Shown here: one piece after another, positions 11,416-22,608 of the stretch
How positions within the stretch are numbered: the first letter of the stretch is position 1
Layout of the letters: each line of letters opens with the position of its first letter
Assembly (NCBI GenBank): GCA_026874595.1
Contig: CM049313.1
Span: 29,384,008-29,448,007, forward strand
DNA from: Sipunculus nudus
Lineage: Eukaryota > Annelida > Sipuncula > Golfingiida > Sipunculidae
DNA: 64,000 bases
Direction of reading: 5' to 3'
Notes under the pieces: model-generated
Told to the model about the DNA's origin: nothing
What the model saw: the letters and a program-made list of their open reading frames with translations, nothing else
Database searches by the model: none
Made by a program: the position numbers and the translations under genes

Positions 11416-12001
11416 TGTAGCACGGGCTGTATGCACACAAAGAAGACAGGCTGGCTGTTGATCACATTTAATGTTTACTCATCAGATACAGATAGCTGGA
11501 CTCTCTCTGCCTGCGACCCAGCAGGACGGGTCATTAAATAAGTGCTGTGCGGACCTGAAGGGACCTGAATGAAGCACCCCCTGCTGAGGGCCACATGGCT
11601 AACCTAATAACATAAAGTTGTGTTTCTAAAAACAAATAATTATATATATCATCTGAACTACTTGATGAAAACTCATAAAACTTACAATACTTAATGTAAT
11701 CTGGTTTATGTTTATGTATCTCAAATTTAAAAGCTGAACATTCAAGGACTAATGAGATATTACAAATAATCTAGATTTTATTCCTGGAAAAAGCATAATC
11801 ATTTATAATACTGAGAAATAATAAAATCTAGATATGAAAAGACAGTAGATACTTTAAATATATATAGGATAGCTTGTATGTGTAAAATTTGGTGTGTATA
11901 TGACATTCCCTTCCCTGTGATCTAAGCTTTTGAATTCAACCCGGAAACACAGGGCCCAGAACAAAGAACTATAGCCTAACAGTTAAGTTGAGCCTGCTAC
12001 A
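11416..12001 (-). repeat. Gypsy 3' LTR
   Basis: 586 bases; it begins TGTAGCACGGGCTG and ends GAGCCTGCTACA on the plus strand. It matches 27098-27676 along its length with roughly a dozen substitutions and a few short indels (for example, an extra GGGACCTGAA near 11560). Confidence 0.93.
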
Positions 12002-12421
12002 ATTTCCTACGGCCCCTCCAAATTTGGACCCCAAATTAAATTAAAGTAATAAATATACGGTAGCTAATGAGAGATTACTTATGTATCTAGCAGAACATTT
12101 ATGATAACATAATAGAATAATGAAAAAAGATATTAGATGCAAGGATTGCTAACCCACATATTAATCAGTCTTAACATTAAACATCTTACCATGCAGCAGA
12201 ACCCTTAATCATCAAGAGTAGTCCATTGACACATGTATACACATTAATCCATTTGTAAGCACTCAATAAGTCCCAGCGAAGAGTATAATCAAAAATCTGT
12301 TATGCAAATAGATAGAATGTTCATTGACTTTGGTTCATTGACTTTGGTTGTTTCAGTAAGACCATATTACTAAGCATTCAGTAGTACACATATATATTGA
12401 AAATTTATAGAATGTTCACGG
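12002..12421 (-). other. Gypsy 3' noncoding region with polypurine tract
   Basis: No coding frame is present between the end of pol and the LTR. Directly inside the LTR the minus strand reads GGAGGGGCCGTAGGAAA, a purine-rich tract in the place expected for plus-strand priming. A short direct duplication (GTTCATTGACTTTG) is seen near 12320. Confidence 0.6.
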
Positions 12422-13429
12422 TCACTGCCGTCTGTGTCGCCTTTTTCTGGCTTTGCCTGCTTGAGTCCTGTGGATCTGGTATTCCCTCACCATGAACTGG
12501 GGTAGGTTCTCTGCTGGCTGCCATGTGGTCTGGCTCTGGTCTGTCAACTTGACCTTAAACAGCAGATGACCTTTGTACCTGCTTGATGAAAGCAGTTTTT
12601 CAACCTCAGCCCACTCCACAGTATCACTATTATCATTATCACTTTGGGTATGTCCCTCTGTGTCACCATTATCACTTTGTCTATGTTCCGGTGCATTATC
12701 ACCTTGGTTATGTTCCACGGTATCACCATTATCACTTTGGTTATGTTCCAGTGCATTATCATTTTGTTTAGGTTTCCCTGTATCACCATTATCACTTTTG
12801 TTATGTTCTACAGTATCACCATTATCATTTTGTTTAGGTTTCCCTGTATCACCATTATCACTTTGGTTAGGTTTCACTGTATTACCATTATTATTGTCAC
12901 ACTGCTCACTATGGGTTGACACCTTTTCAGGGCTTGAATTTTGTTCACTATGATCACTTGGGTTCTGGTCCGTGTCTGACTGCGCACTATGGTTATCTGG
13001 TTTGCGAACAGCAGGCTCTGGCTGCAAGTGACTCCGACGCCCTTCAGGATCATTGTATGGTTTTAAACGATTTGCATGCACTAATGATTTCAGAGCCTGA
13101 TGGCTTCCACAGCTGTGTATTTTGTAGGTATGGTTGGGTCCGAGGTCACTGATGATGTAATATGGACCTTGCCAGTACTTGTGAAGCTTGCTGGATTTAC
13201 CTTTTGGGATGGCAGGGTTAAACATCCAGACTCGATCTCCTAATTTAAATGCTGGCTCCTGTGCACTTCTATTGTAGTACTTCTCATAGTGAGACTGTGC
13301 TTTCAGTATGTTTTCCTGAGCTGTTTGGTGTATTATGTCCAGTTTCTCCTGTAATTCGGTGACATAATCACTGAATGCATTTGGCAAACTTTCTGGCATA
13401 TCCAACATTGTGTCCACTGGTGCGCGCAT
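12422..13429 (-). pseudogene. Gypsy integrase C-terminus: GPY/F module, repeat linker, chromodomain
   Basis: This open stretch of 335 residues continues the integrase after one stop at 13487. It begins REMRAPVDTM, then carries a basic helix and LGDRVWMFNP, followed by KYWQGPYYIISDLGP, the GPY/F module. The middle, roughly residues 150-280, is a hydrophilic array of short Asp/Asn/Gln-rich repeats (QSDNGDTVEHN and variants), encoded by 33- to 39-base tandem units at about 12640-12900. The last 65 residues read VEKLLSSSRYKG, WQPAENLPQF and a basic tail, which fits a chromodomain. In chromodomain-bearing gypsy elements that module directs integration to marked chromatin. The long repeat linker is unusual. 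Confidence 0.8.
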
Positions 13430-13486
13430 TTCTCTGCCAAATAATATTTCAAAAGGTGAAAACTGTGTTGAGTTTACAGCAGGTGC

Positions 13487-13957
13487 CTATCTGTAAGCCA
13501 TGAGAATGTCAGGTAGAATATCAGACCAGTTCCGTTGTTCTTTGTCAACATTAGCTTTCAGTGCCTGTGCAAGGGTACAGTTTAATCGCTCACACGTGCT
13601 GTTTGTCTGTGGGTGATATGCAATTGTAAAGTGATGTTTGATCTCCAATCGCTTGCATAATTCATTTATCAGTCCTGACATAAAATTACTGCCTCTGTCT
13701 GACACTAGGGTGGTGGGGGCTCCATAACGTGCTATGATGTTGGTAAACAAAACATCTGCTATTTCTGCTGCAGTTTGACCTTTTAGTGGGAATGCTTCTG
13801 GCCATCTGGAGAAGCTGTCCACTATTAAGAGAATATAACGGTTACCTTGGTGATCTGGGTTCACAGGCCAAAAAATGTCGATATGCCAGCGTTGGAACAG
13901 TTGTGCAACAGGAAGTGGTTGGAGTGGTGCTGGATATTTGTATGTTGGCTGTTTCAC
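13487..13957 (-). pseudogene. Gypsy integrase catalytic core
   Basis: This 156-residue frame contains all three acidic residues of the DDE integrase fold: WHIDIF, then VSDRGSNF, then TCERLN. Thirty-five residues separate the last two, the canonical spacing. AYHPQTNS precedes the Glu, as in gypsy elements. The enzyme would insert the cDNA into the host genome. Stops at both ends of the frame (about 13984 and 13487-13489) are single-codon breaks within otherwise continuous protein, so the catalytic core is intact but isolated. Confidence 0.88.
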
Positions 13958-14563
13958 AGCCTGGCAGACTTCACAGGTCTTGACTTAGTTTTGTGTATCG
14001 GCATACATTCCAGGCCAGTAATATTTTGAGGTCAGTGCAGCATAGGTACGCTCAAATCCCTGGTGAGCCCCACCTGCCAGACACAGACTGTCATGGTGTC
14101 CTGCCAATAATTCCTTCCTCAGGACTTGTGGGATGGCTAACTGCTGCTTAATCTTAATGTCTTATGGGAGTTTCTTAGCTTGGCGATCCCATAGATGATA
14201 AAGAATCCCATCTATAACTGTGTATTGCTGGCTTACGGCGACCACTTGGTTTGCATTTTGTTGGTTATCAGGTAACTGCATATTCACCAGGTATTGCCAG
14301 ATGGGACCTAGATCAGGACAATCATGTTGTTGCATAACTAGAGCATCATGCCTTCCTTTGACAAACTCGTTTTTTTCTAGGTCAGCTGATGCCTGCTCCG
14401 TCACACTAAATACTGTTTGTGCTTGACTATAATTATGGCTGTCATCTTGTAAACACAGGTTTACTTCCACTATTTCACATCCTGGTCTTTCCTCATGCTC
14501 TATGACTATGTCAGTTTGACACACTTGCATCTCTCCAGGACCGTTGTCTATCTCTTTTTGCAT
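13958..14563 (-). pseudogene. Gypsy RNase H-integrase linker and integrase zinc-binding domain
   Basis: The stretch begins after ALSRRRD and runs through a variable acidic linker (residues of 14162-14563) and QQYTVIDGILYHLW. After a stop at 14162 it continues to HHDSLCLAGGAHQG, RTYAALTSKYYWPGM and KTCEVCQ. The His and Cys residues form the HHCC zinc-binding domain that precedes the integrase core. Two stop codons (at about 14162 and 13984) break the frame without shifting it. Confidence 0.8.
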
Positions 14564-14803
14564 GTCTCTTCGTCTCGATAGAGCATCCGCGTTCTGGTGT
14601 TTACATCCAGGTTTATGCTCTATATCAAACTAGTAACCTTGCAGCTGCAGAGACCATCTCAGTAATTGTCCTGTGGATTGCTTTATTTCCTTCAACCATT
14701 TTAATGCCACATGATCCGTGAGCACAGTGAAATGCTGGTTTGCCAAGTAGGGATGGAATGCTTTGACACCTTCAATGATAGCTAGTCCTTCTCTTTCAGT
14801 TAT
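14564..14803 (-). pseudogene. Gypsy RNase H, C-terminal part
   Basis: The minus strand reads ITEREGLAIIEGVKAFHPYL, then FTVLTDHVALKWL, and FDIEHKPG followed by NADALSRR, the signature end of gypsy RNase H. One TAG interrupts at GY*FD (about 14628). The N-terminal half of the domain is on the far side of the family B insertion, at 16547-16790; the two halves join without loss. Confidence 0.85.
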
Positions 14804-16546
14804 TGTATCCGCCAAAACAGAGTTTTGCGGATACTATGTTTTCAGCTGCACGCCGCCGCCGCGTAGGTTTCCGGAGAACTCCTCCGTAACCGCTGGGCGG
14901 AATTTTACGAAACCCGGGATTATGTTCGGGTCACATGTGAACTGCTGCGCCCCGATTTTGTTTTGACCTCTGACCTTTCCTCTGCGCTCTGCGTCCGTTT
15001 GTGCGTCTGTTTCCACACATAAACCCACATATCTCGGGAACCGTTTGACGGATCAGGAAAATTTTTTTGCACAAATGTAGCCCTTGGAGAGCTTTATAAC
15101 ATACACAAAAAATGGTGGCGCCACCTGCAACCATGTTTGCACAGTGTCCATCTGTTCGTCTGCCTTGGGTTAAAATCACTCATATCTCTGCAGTGACTTG
15201 ACTAATTCACCTGAAATTTGGCATGCGTATACATCCTGGATAGCTTTTCTGATTTTGTGACAGGTGGCGCCACCTACATTCACGTTTACGCTGCAGAAAT
15301 CCAAGCTCATATCTCGGGAACCGTTTGACCGATCAGGAAAATTTTTTTGCACAAATGTAGCCCTTGGAGAGCTTTATAACATACATAAAAAATGGTGGCG
15401 CCACCTGCAACCATGTTTGCACAGTGTCCATCTGTTCGTCTGCCTTGGGTTAAAATCACTCATATCTCTGCAGTGACTTGACTAATTCACCTGAAATTTG
15501 GCATGCGTATACATCCTGGAAAGCTTTTCTAATTTTGTGACAGGTGGCGCCACCTACATTCACATTTACGCTGCAGACATCCAAGCTCATATCTCGGGAA
15601 CCGTTTGACCGATCAGGACAATTTTTTTGCACAAATGTAACCCTTGGAGAGCTTTATAACATACACAAAAAATGGTGGCACCACCTGCAAGCATGTTTGC
15701 ACAGTGTCCATCTGTTTGTCTGCCTTGGGTTAAAATCACTCATATCTCTGCAGTGACTTGACTAATTCACCTGAAATTCGGCATGCGTATACATCCTGGA
15801 TAGCTTTTCTGATTTTATGACAGGTGGCACCACTTCATTCACGTTTACTCTGCAGACATCCAAGCTCATATCTCAGGAACCGTTTGACCGATCAGGAAAA
15901 TTTTTTTGCACAAATGTAGCCCTTGGAGAGCTTTATAACATAAGCAAAACTGGTGGCGCCACCTACAGCCATTTTTGCACAGCTCCTGTCTGTTTGTCTG
16001 CAATGATATAAAATCACTCATATCTCGGCAGTGGTTTGAGATATCTGGCTAAATTTTTGCAGGTTTATACATCCCCGACAGCTCTCTTGATTTTATGACA
16101 GGTGGAGCCACCTGCATTCTAGTTTATGCAGCAGACATCCAAGCTCATATCTTGGGAACCGTTTGACCGATTGGGCCAAAGTTTTGCATGTGTATAGTTC
16201 TCACATAGCTCTTTATCATAAGTAAAACTGGTGCCGTCACCTGCAACCATTTTTGCTCAGCGTCCATCTGATTGTCTGCCACGGGCTAAAATCACTCATA
16301 TACATGTAGTGGTTTGACTTATCTGCCTTAAATTTTGCATATGTATACAACTGGGACGGCTTTCTGGATTTTGTGGTGGGGGGGGGGGGGGGCAACCTTC
16401 ATACACAATTTGGCTGCAGACATCCATGCTAATATGCAACACTTCACTCTATTTCCCCTTGCCACTTAATCCATGCCTCACTTCACTCGTTCCACTCTGA
16501 TTTAGGCGGATACAAGTAGTCGCTTGTCGACTACCCGTATTCTAGT
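14804..16546 (+). mobile_element. Helentron-like element, family B, copy B2, inside gypsy RNase H
   Basis: It starts TGTATCCGCC with the fold-back GCGGATAC and ends AGGCGGATACA, hairpin GTAGTCG-CTTGT-CGACTAC, then CCGTATTCTAGT. The core holds four units of about 280 bases (phase points at 15251, 15531, 15811 and 16089), each with two GGTGGCGCCACC-type palindromes. A run of 15 G lies at 16378-16392. Its flanks rejoin the RNase H frame when the element is taken as T...CTAGT between two T. This is the cleanest B copy in the window and must be younger than the gypsy insertion. Confidence 0.9.
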
Positions 16547-16981
16547 TGATCATTGTTTTTCAGCTGGGTGCAATGACCGACCTCCATATGCTATGGGGTG
16601 CTCCAAACCACTATCATCTTTCTGCCCCAGGATATATCCGATTGCTTCACCTGAAGCATCAGTTGACAGGAGAAAGGGCTTGCTTAAATTGGGATACGCT
16701 AGGACAGGTCTAGATTTTAGAGCCTGTTTTAGTTGTTGAAAGGCTAGCTCACAGGTATCAGTCCATTTGAACATGGTATTTTTCTGCAGCAGTTTGTTGA
16801 GGGGGGCAGCGATTTCAGCAAAACCTTTAACAAAACATCAATAGTAATTGCACATTCCGAGAAAGCTGCTAACATCATGCTTGTATGTTGGAACTGGAAA
16901 GGTTTGCACCAGGTTTGTCTTGTCAGTGTCCACTGTTATGCCATGAGGGGTAATCACATGTCCCAGGTACTTGATGGTTTT
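16547..16981 (-). pseudogene. Gypsy reverse transcriptase thumb/connection and RNase H N-terminal part
   Basis: The minus strand reads KTIKYLGHVITPHG, then SFLGMCNYY, a TGA in place of the usual Arg, then FVKGFAEIAAPLNKLL and MFKWTDTCELAFQQLK. It continues with PFLLSTDASGEAIGYIL, in which the Asp of TDAS is a catalytic RNase H residue, and ends HPIAYGGRSLHPAEKQ. The next codon, normally Trp, is now TGA. The segment is bounded by the B2 and C2 insertions on its two sides. Confidence 0.87.
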
Positions 16982-18027
16982 TAGCCCTCAGCCCTTAGGC
17001 TGATGGGCTATTGTCGTCACCCAAGCTGTCCGTCCGTCCGTCCGTCCGTCCCTCCGGCGTCCGTTAACTTTTACCTTGTGAGCGGGATATCTTGAAAAGG
17101 ATTCACCGTCAGAATTTTATTTCCTCGGTAAAGATGTATATCGACAAAATCTCGGTCAAGTTCAAAGATGGGTGACCATGACCTATTTTTCTACATTTTA
17201 GAGCTGATTATAGAAAAACACTTAGATGCTTATTACTCAGTAACCACTTGGTGGATTTTCACAAAACTTACTATGATTATTCGGACTGATAGTCTGTACC
17301 TGCTACACAAGTTTGGTGGCGCCACCTACAATTTCTGATTTTTATTTAATTTTTATCGGATTTTTCAACTTTGGGCTTGTGAGCAGGATATCTCTAAAAG
17401 GATTCACCGTAGGAATATTATTTTTTCGGTGAAGATGTATATTGACAAAATCTCGGTCAAGTTCGAAGCTGGGTGACCTTGACCTATTTTTCTACGTTTG
17501 AGAGCTGATTATAGAAAAAACATTTAGAAGCTTATTTCTCAGGAACCATTTGGTGGATTTTCACAAAACTTACTATGATCATAGGGACTGATGGTCTGTA
17601 ACTGCTGCACGAGTTTGGAGGCACCACCTACAATTTCTGATTTTTAATGAATTTTTCTTGGATTTTTCAACTTTGTCCTTGTGAGCGGGATATCTCTTAA
17701 ATGATTCACAATAGGAATTTTATTTCTTTGGTGAAGATGTATATGGACAAAATCTCGAAGAATCAAGTTCGAAGATGGGTGACCTTGACCTACTTTTCAA
17801 GGTCACAGAGCTTATAATAGAATAAAACTTAGAAGCTTATATTTCAGGAAGCATTTGGTGGATTGTTATGAATCATGGTACATCCCTCTCCATTTTAAAT
17901 TTATAACTGAGACATGTACAGATATATATCCATGTGAGAACAGATATTTAGTACTTGTTACTGTTACCACCTCTAAACACTGTTCTTTTGGCTGAGGGCT
18001 TTTGTCAGCTTCTGCTGATATTCTAGT
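16982..18027 (+). mobile_element. Helentron-like element, family C, copy C2, inside gypsy reverse transcriptase
   Basis: The 5' end TAGCCCTCAGCC folds on GGCTGATGGGCT a few bases later. The 3' end has GGCTGAGGGCT, the hairpin GTCAGC-TTCT-GCTGAT, and ATTCTAGT. Internal units of about 300 bases recur (ATTCACCGT near 17102 and 17402, a variant near 17703). A short (TCCG)n run is at 17029-17053. Rejoining the flanks restores a continuous reverse transcriptase frame (FAR then KTIKYLG) with five T at the junction, so insertion was between two T without duplication. Confidence 0.88.
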
Positions 18028-19020
18028 TCTTGCAAAGTGACACTTGCTTGGGTTCATCCTCAGTCCTGCTCCTCTGAGACGACTAAACACCCCATTTAAG
18101 TGTTGCAGGTGCTCTTCAAATGTTTTACTAAACACTAAAATGTCATCTGTGTAGACCAAGGCATGTTTCCAATTTAGTCCCTGTAACACTTTATTTAATA
18201 CCATTTGGAATGACATTGGGGCGTTCATTAAGCCAAACTCGAGTTTCTTGAATTGAAAAAGTCCATGGTGTGTTATGAAGGCACTTTTGTGTTTAGTTTC
18301 AGGGTCCAAGGGGATTTGCCAAAATCCTGAGGCTAAATTTAATGAGGCAAAGCACTTTGCAGAAGACTCACCCACAGTATCCAACAGATCATCCAACCTA
18401 GGCAGCGGAAATATTTGCGGCTTGGTGACTTTATTTAGATGACCATAGTCCACAGCAAAGCGAAAACCGGTCCCCTTTTTGACTAGCACAACAGGGCTGT
18501 ACCAGTCAGACATTGATGGTTCTATGATGTCGTTTTGAAGCATCTCCTCCACTTGTCACTCTATTTCAGCTTTTTGTGCAGTGGTTGTTCTGTAAAATCG
18601 CTGGCATTGTGGTAAGGCATCTCCAGTTTCAGTACAATGATGGAAAAGATCAGTACATCCCAGTTCTGATAAATTTGTTGCAAACAAATCTCTGTTTTTG
18701 CCAAGGAATGCCTTGAATTTAGTTCTTTCTTGCTCTGATAAGTCTGTGTCTGACAGCGTAAACCTCAAACTTTCAGCAGCCTGTATCCACTGACTCTCTT
18801 CAGTGTCCTCGCATGACCTGTTGACTGGGGACAAGTTGACCTGGCCATCTGCTTGTTCTTGACCTGGCATAGCCCCCATATTGCAAAACACCAGCTTAGG
18901 AATAATCACATTATCAGCTAGCCTTGACAACATGACATTCAGGCCTTCAGTAATAAACTGATAGGGCCTGGAGTCATGATGGCAGTCACAACAGAACGCC
19001 CATTCTAAGGGTCGGATCAA
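18028..19020 (-). pseudogene. Gypsy reverse transcriptase, N-terminal linker and palm/fingers
   Basis: It contains linker (LSEQERTKFKAFLGKNRDLF), then QKAEIE, one TGA at about 18553-18555, then QVEEMLQNDIIEPSMSDWYS. Motifs follow: VVLVKKGTGFRFAVDY, FASLNLASGFWQIPL (palm Asp replaced by Asn in this reading), FGLMNAPMSFQ, and VYTDDILVFS, where both Asp of the catalytic pair are kept. The protein ends at NPSKCHFAR where C2 is inserted. This enzyme would copy the element RNA into DNA in virus-like particles. Position and motifs leave no doubt about the family. Confidence 0.9.
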
Positions 19021-19190
19021 AATATTTACTGTCTGGTATTATTTGGCATCACAGGCTTATAAAGTCATATTATATGTCCTTAATATCGAAGAAGAAATGT
19101 TGTTTCACAAAAATAATTACATTTTATACCTCCTTTCATCACTGTGGCACCGATTCACATGAAGTGGTACTTCTCATTCAAAACTAAAGG

Positions 19191-20572
19191 TGTCATGGCG
19201 CGGTCTTGTATGTAAACTTGTAAGTCGGAAGCCGGAAACCAAGGAATGTCTTATAAATAAAGCAGTTCAAAGCATGTACAAAATGCTAACGCTTCAATAC
19301 TGTTTTGTTTTTTGTATATATAACCATCCCACTCCAGCTGGTACATCTCCCTGTGTGGCTGTAATTGTGAGTGACACTGGTGACATATGACTCCCTTTTG
19401 TATCAGCCTATTAAGTGATAAGGCTCAGTGATAAGTACCTCGTTACTTCATAACAAAAACACTGTTGTCAGAATGCTTCAGCCAGGCATTAAGACTATGA
19501 GAGTATAGTATTAAGGTTTAGCTACTGATTTATAAGATGATTGGAACATTTTGCAGTTTATTTTATGGAATCCTAGCAATAAACTTAGTTTCCTAGATAT
19601 CTGAATATTTTAATATATATCACCACATATAAAAGCAAGTGTTTGTTCTCATAATATGTGGATGTGTACCTTGATTTAGGATGGCTTTTTGTTTTATTTC
19701 AAGACTGTTAGTCATGCTTTCTGCATTTCTTTTCTTTCAGGTTTGGCAGTTTACCTACCCTGCTGACCCCATTGAAAAACAGAGTGATAATAAAAAAAAA
19801 TTGGACTTACTTTTTACAATTGCATATCTATAAATCTGATATGAGGGCCTGGACATGCCTTTTGAATTATTTTGGGCATCCATTACTGGATAATTTGCCC
19901 CAAGTTTGGTCTCTTATTGGAGAATGTGGGATATCAAATGTCATACTTGTCAGAAATCCATTATGTCTGCCATTTAGCCACCTTAGAAATTCTTTCTTCA
20001 GTGCAGTGTCAGCAATTTTTCTCAAATGTTTGGTCCGATTTAGAGAATGTTTGTTGTCTGATTTCAGACTTGTCAGAAGTCCAATATGGCCACCAGGCAA
20101 CCATCTTTTAATTCCTTTTGATCATATTATCTCAAGAACAGTTAAAGTGAATGCAGTTGGATGTATATTTATGTAATCTTGTAAAGGATTGGGTCAAATA
20201 TTTCTGAATAAATATTACCATCATTTATAAAAGTGCAGTACAGTTGGCTTGTATTGAATAAAAATTCATACAGAAGCACCTGTTTCTCCATAATTCTTGC
20301 ATTTATTTCCTTGATTTTTGCTATATATTTTGATCTTATATTTGCCCTTTGTGGTGTTCCTTTTGAGACTGACAGGTTTCAAGCAAGCTGTTGGAATAGT
20401 TCCTGATAGTTTAACAATCATGCATTTTCCTCAGACCATCAATTCACTGTGTTTTAACCAGACATAGGAGGTATATATTTCTGTTGTCATAGAAAATTTT
20501 CAATAAATTGGCAAATTGGTTCTTCAAAATTTGACTGGAAGTTGTGAATCTCAGTCCATAATATCACAGGTC
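19191..20572 (+). other. Unclassified sequence inside the composite insertion
   Basis: AT-rich and without a convincing gene. One open run at 19772-20176 has a mirror frame on the other strand and no domain; near-repeats such as TTTGGTC followed by TTAGAGAATG at about 19909 and 20031 suggest an imperfect tandem unit of about 120 bases instead. Confidence 0.4.
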
Positions 20573-20611
20573 ATGCTTGGCAGCTGAGCGTCATGACCCA
20601 TGGGTCACTTG
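20573..20611 (+). repeat. Solo 3' end of a family D element
   Basis: CAGCTGAGCGTCATGACC, then CATGGGTCACTTGT, give arm copy, hairpin (GACCCATGGGTC) and terminal CTTGT as in D1, D3 and D4. No matching 5' end is recognisable upstream within the insertion. Confidence 0.65.
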
Positions 20612-20944
20612 TTAAAATATGCAATGTAAAGAGGACATTTTGAGGCACCTTAAACAAATGATTATGAGGATTTTCTGTTCCGCAACTATTCTCCTACATG
20701 TTTTTGAACAATATATTCAAACCTGATGTTGTTGGGCTTTAATATTTATATTTCTATAAAATTACGGTATAAACTGGAAAGTCCAAATATTCAAAAGTTC
20801 GTAACATGTTAATGTCAATGATGAAACGCCCGTCTATACATTTATAACTTGTAAAATATCACTATTTAAAGGTAGTCCTCGTTGTCAAATAATTAATATG
20901 TTTAAATCTTATGACAATCTTTGCATTTTACCGACTTTTGTGAT

Positions 20945-21055
20945 CTGTGAGCGCCCAGGCTCGGGCAGCAGAGCACAGTGCATGAGTCTGAGTATCAGCC
21001 GAGGAGGCGTGAGATTCAGCTCTGTGGGGAGACCGTGCATGACTCGCACGGTAAT
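20945..21055 (+). other. tRNA-like patch, possible SINE head
   Basis: GAGCACAGTGCATGAG resembles a pol III A box and GAGATTCAGCTCTG resembles a degenerate B box, about 45 bases apart. The patch is GC-richer than its surroundings. A 21-base run of G (21061-21081) follows at once. Without other copies in the window this remains a weak call. Confidence 0.35.
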
Positions 21056-21060
21056 GCGAT

Positions 21061-21081
21061 GGGGGGGGGGGGGGGGGGGGG
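21061..21081 (+). repeat. Run of 21 G
   Basis: An uninterrupted homopolymer, capable of quadruplex formation and prone to sequencing error. Its true length is uncertain. Confidence 0.8.
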
Positions 21082-22608
21082 AGATTCCTCAATATACTAG
21101 TATATATTTGGATGCTCTCATAGTGGAGTAAATCACAAACTTATGAATTGGAAAGTAAGAAATATAATAATGAAATTGCTGGGGAATAAAAAAGTAATCT
21201 GAAAAAGAAAGGAAAATTAATTACGAATTAATTGGAAAATAAATCGATAAAATGAGAGATATTACGTCTGAACGGGCTTGCGCCCTCTATGGATGCACCA
21301 CTGAATAATAAATATGGTATAATAAACCCTAATACGGCATAAAAATAGTAATAAATTACAATGTCATTCAAAATAAAAACAGTTATATATTTCCCATACG
21401 TTGAACAAATATGAAAATTCAATATATTTTGATCCTTATAAAAATCTTTATCTGAATATTCCGTGTATACTCACTATTTTTATTTGATTCTTATATTTTT
21501 ATCCTCAGAAAACAAAATTAACTGGACTATAGTCGGAATTCTCGATACAGTAGCTTTCGGACATCCTTCTCTCCGAACTAAATAGTTGCTGGTACCAGGT
21601 TCTTAATTAAACAGAATGTGTTATATCTATAATATTTGCTGTGTAACAATTTATTTTTAAACATTTACTAAACTTTCCCCCAATATAAAATATGTAACAG
21701 CGTAAAATATTGATGAGTTAATATAATCTTGTTTTACAAATGAAATAAAATATCAATATAATATGTTATAAAAAACAGCATCATGAATGTTAAAAAACAT
21801 ATTGAGTTTATGAAATATATGTCATATTGAAATAATTGAAAATGCTTGACACCTTTGCTGACGATATGATGACCAGTGCATTAGCCAATACTGGCTTCCG
21901 AGTTTTACACATCTGGACCATAACCGGGCATTTCCGAGAAAAAAATAGTCTATAACTTCAGATGGATAACTTTGATTTTTGCATTATAGAAAAAAACCTT
22001 ATTCTATCAATAAACATAAAATGGTACTTTCCATTGATGTAGTAGCATTTTAATTATGCTTCGATCATTGCTTTTATTTTAAAAAATCCTTGCTTCCGAC
22101 TTCCGAGTTTTACACTTAGCCGTTTGGGAATCCCCTACCAGAAGTTATGGTTCTCCCGCTGACAGACGTGGAGACGAGTTTTTCAAGTAAAACTAGCCTT
22201 GGTATTAAAAACTGCCGCACGAATGCACGTAAGTCAACCGTGGATGTAATAATTATTATTTTTGCCAACAGAATAACGTAACTTTTTGTCTTAACTCAGG
22301 AAAATGACAGCTCAAAGAGGTAGATGAAAATGAAAAATTAGTGTCAGAAATGGCGTGCACATCTGCACATACTAGAATTGATGCGAACCCAATAGCTTGT
22401 ACTGTCACCCCATCGTCTTCAGTATATCTAAAATCGACGTTTGGGGTGACAAGCTGTCGCTAATTATCAGCAGGAATAGGTTGTGCTACTGCTACTGTCT
22501 GCCCCGGTCTAATGTGTACATCTTCTTTTGTAGGATTGAGTATTTTATAAACTGTTTTTCCTCCCCTAATTTTGGCTAAGCATCTGGCTCCCATCAAGTT
22601 CAGTTTTT
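21082..22608 (+). other. Unclassified AT-rich stretch
   Basis: No gene is seen. The phrase CTTCCGAGTTTTACAC occurs twice (21894 and 22098), about 204 bases apart, suggesting an old tandem unit. The window's hairpin-headed repeats do not occur here. Confidence 0.4.

Noticed and set aside
12573-12953. Plus-strand frames with repeated SPLSLWLC or ITIITLVMF phrases
   Set aside because: They are the antisense of the gypsy integrase linker, whose tandem units make several frames open.
15264-16011. Repeated plus-strand frames beginning MAPPTFTFTLQ
   Set aside because: They are translations of the 280-bp family B tandem unit; similarity between them is repeat identity, not protein conservation.
16378-16392. 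Homopolymer G run as a functional quadruplex in B2
   Set aside because: Other B copies lack it at this place, so it is more likely slippage or a sequencing artefact.
19772-20176. 134-residue plus-strand open frame in the composite insertion
   Set aside because: It has an equally long mirror frame on the other strand, internal near-repeats and no recognisable domain.
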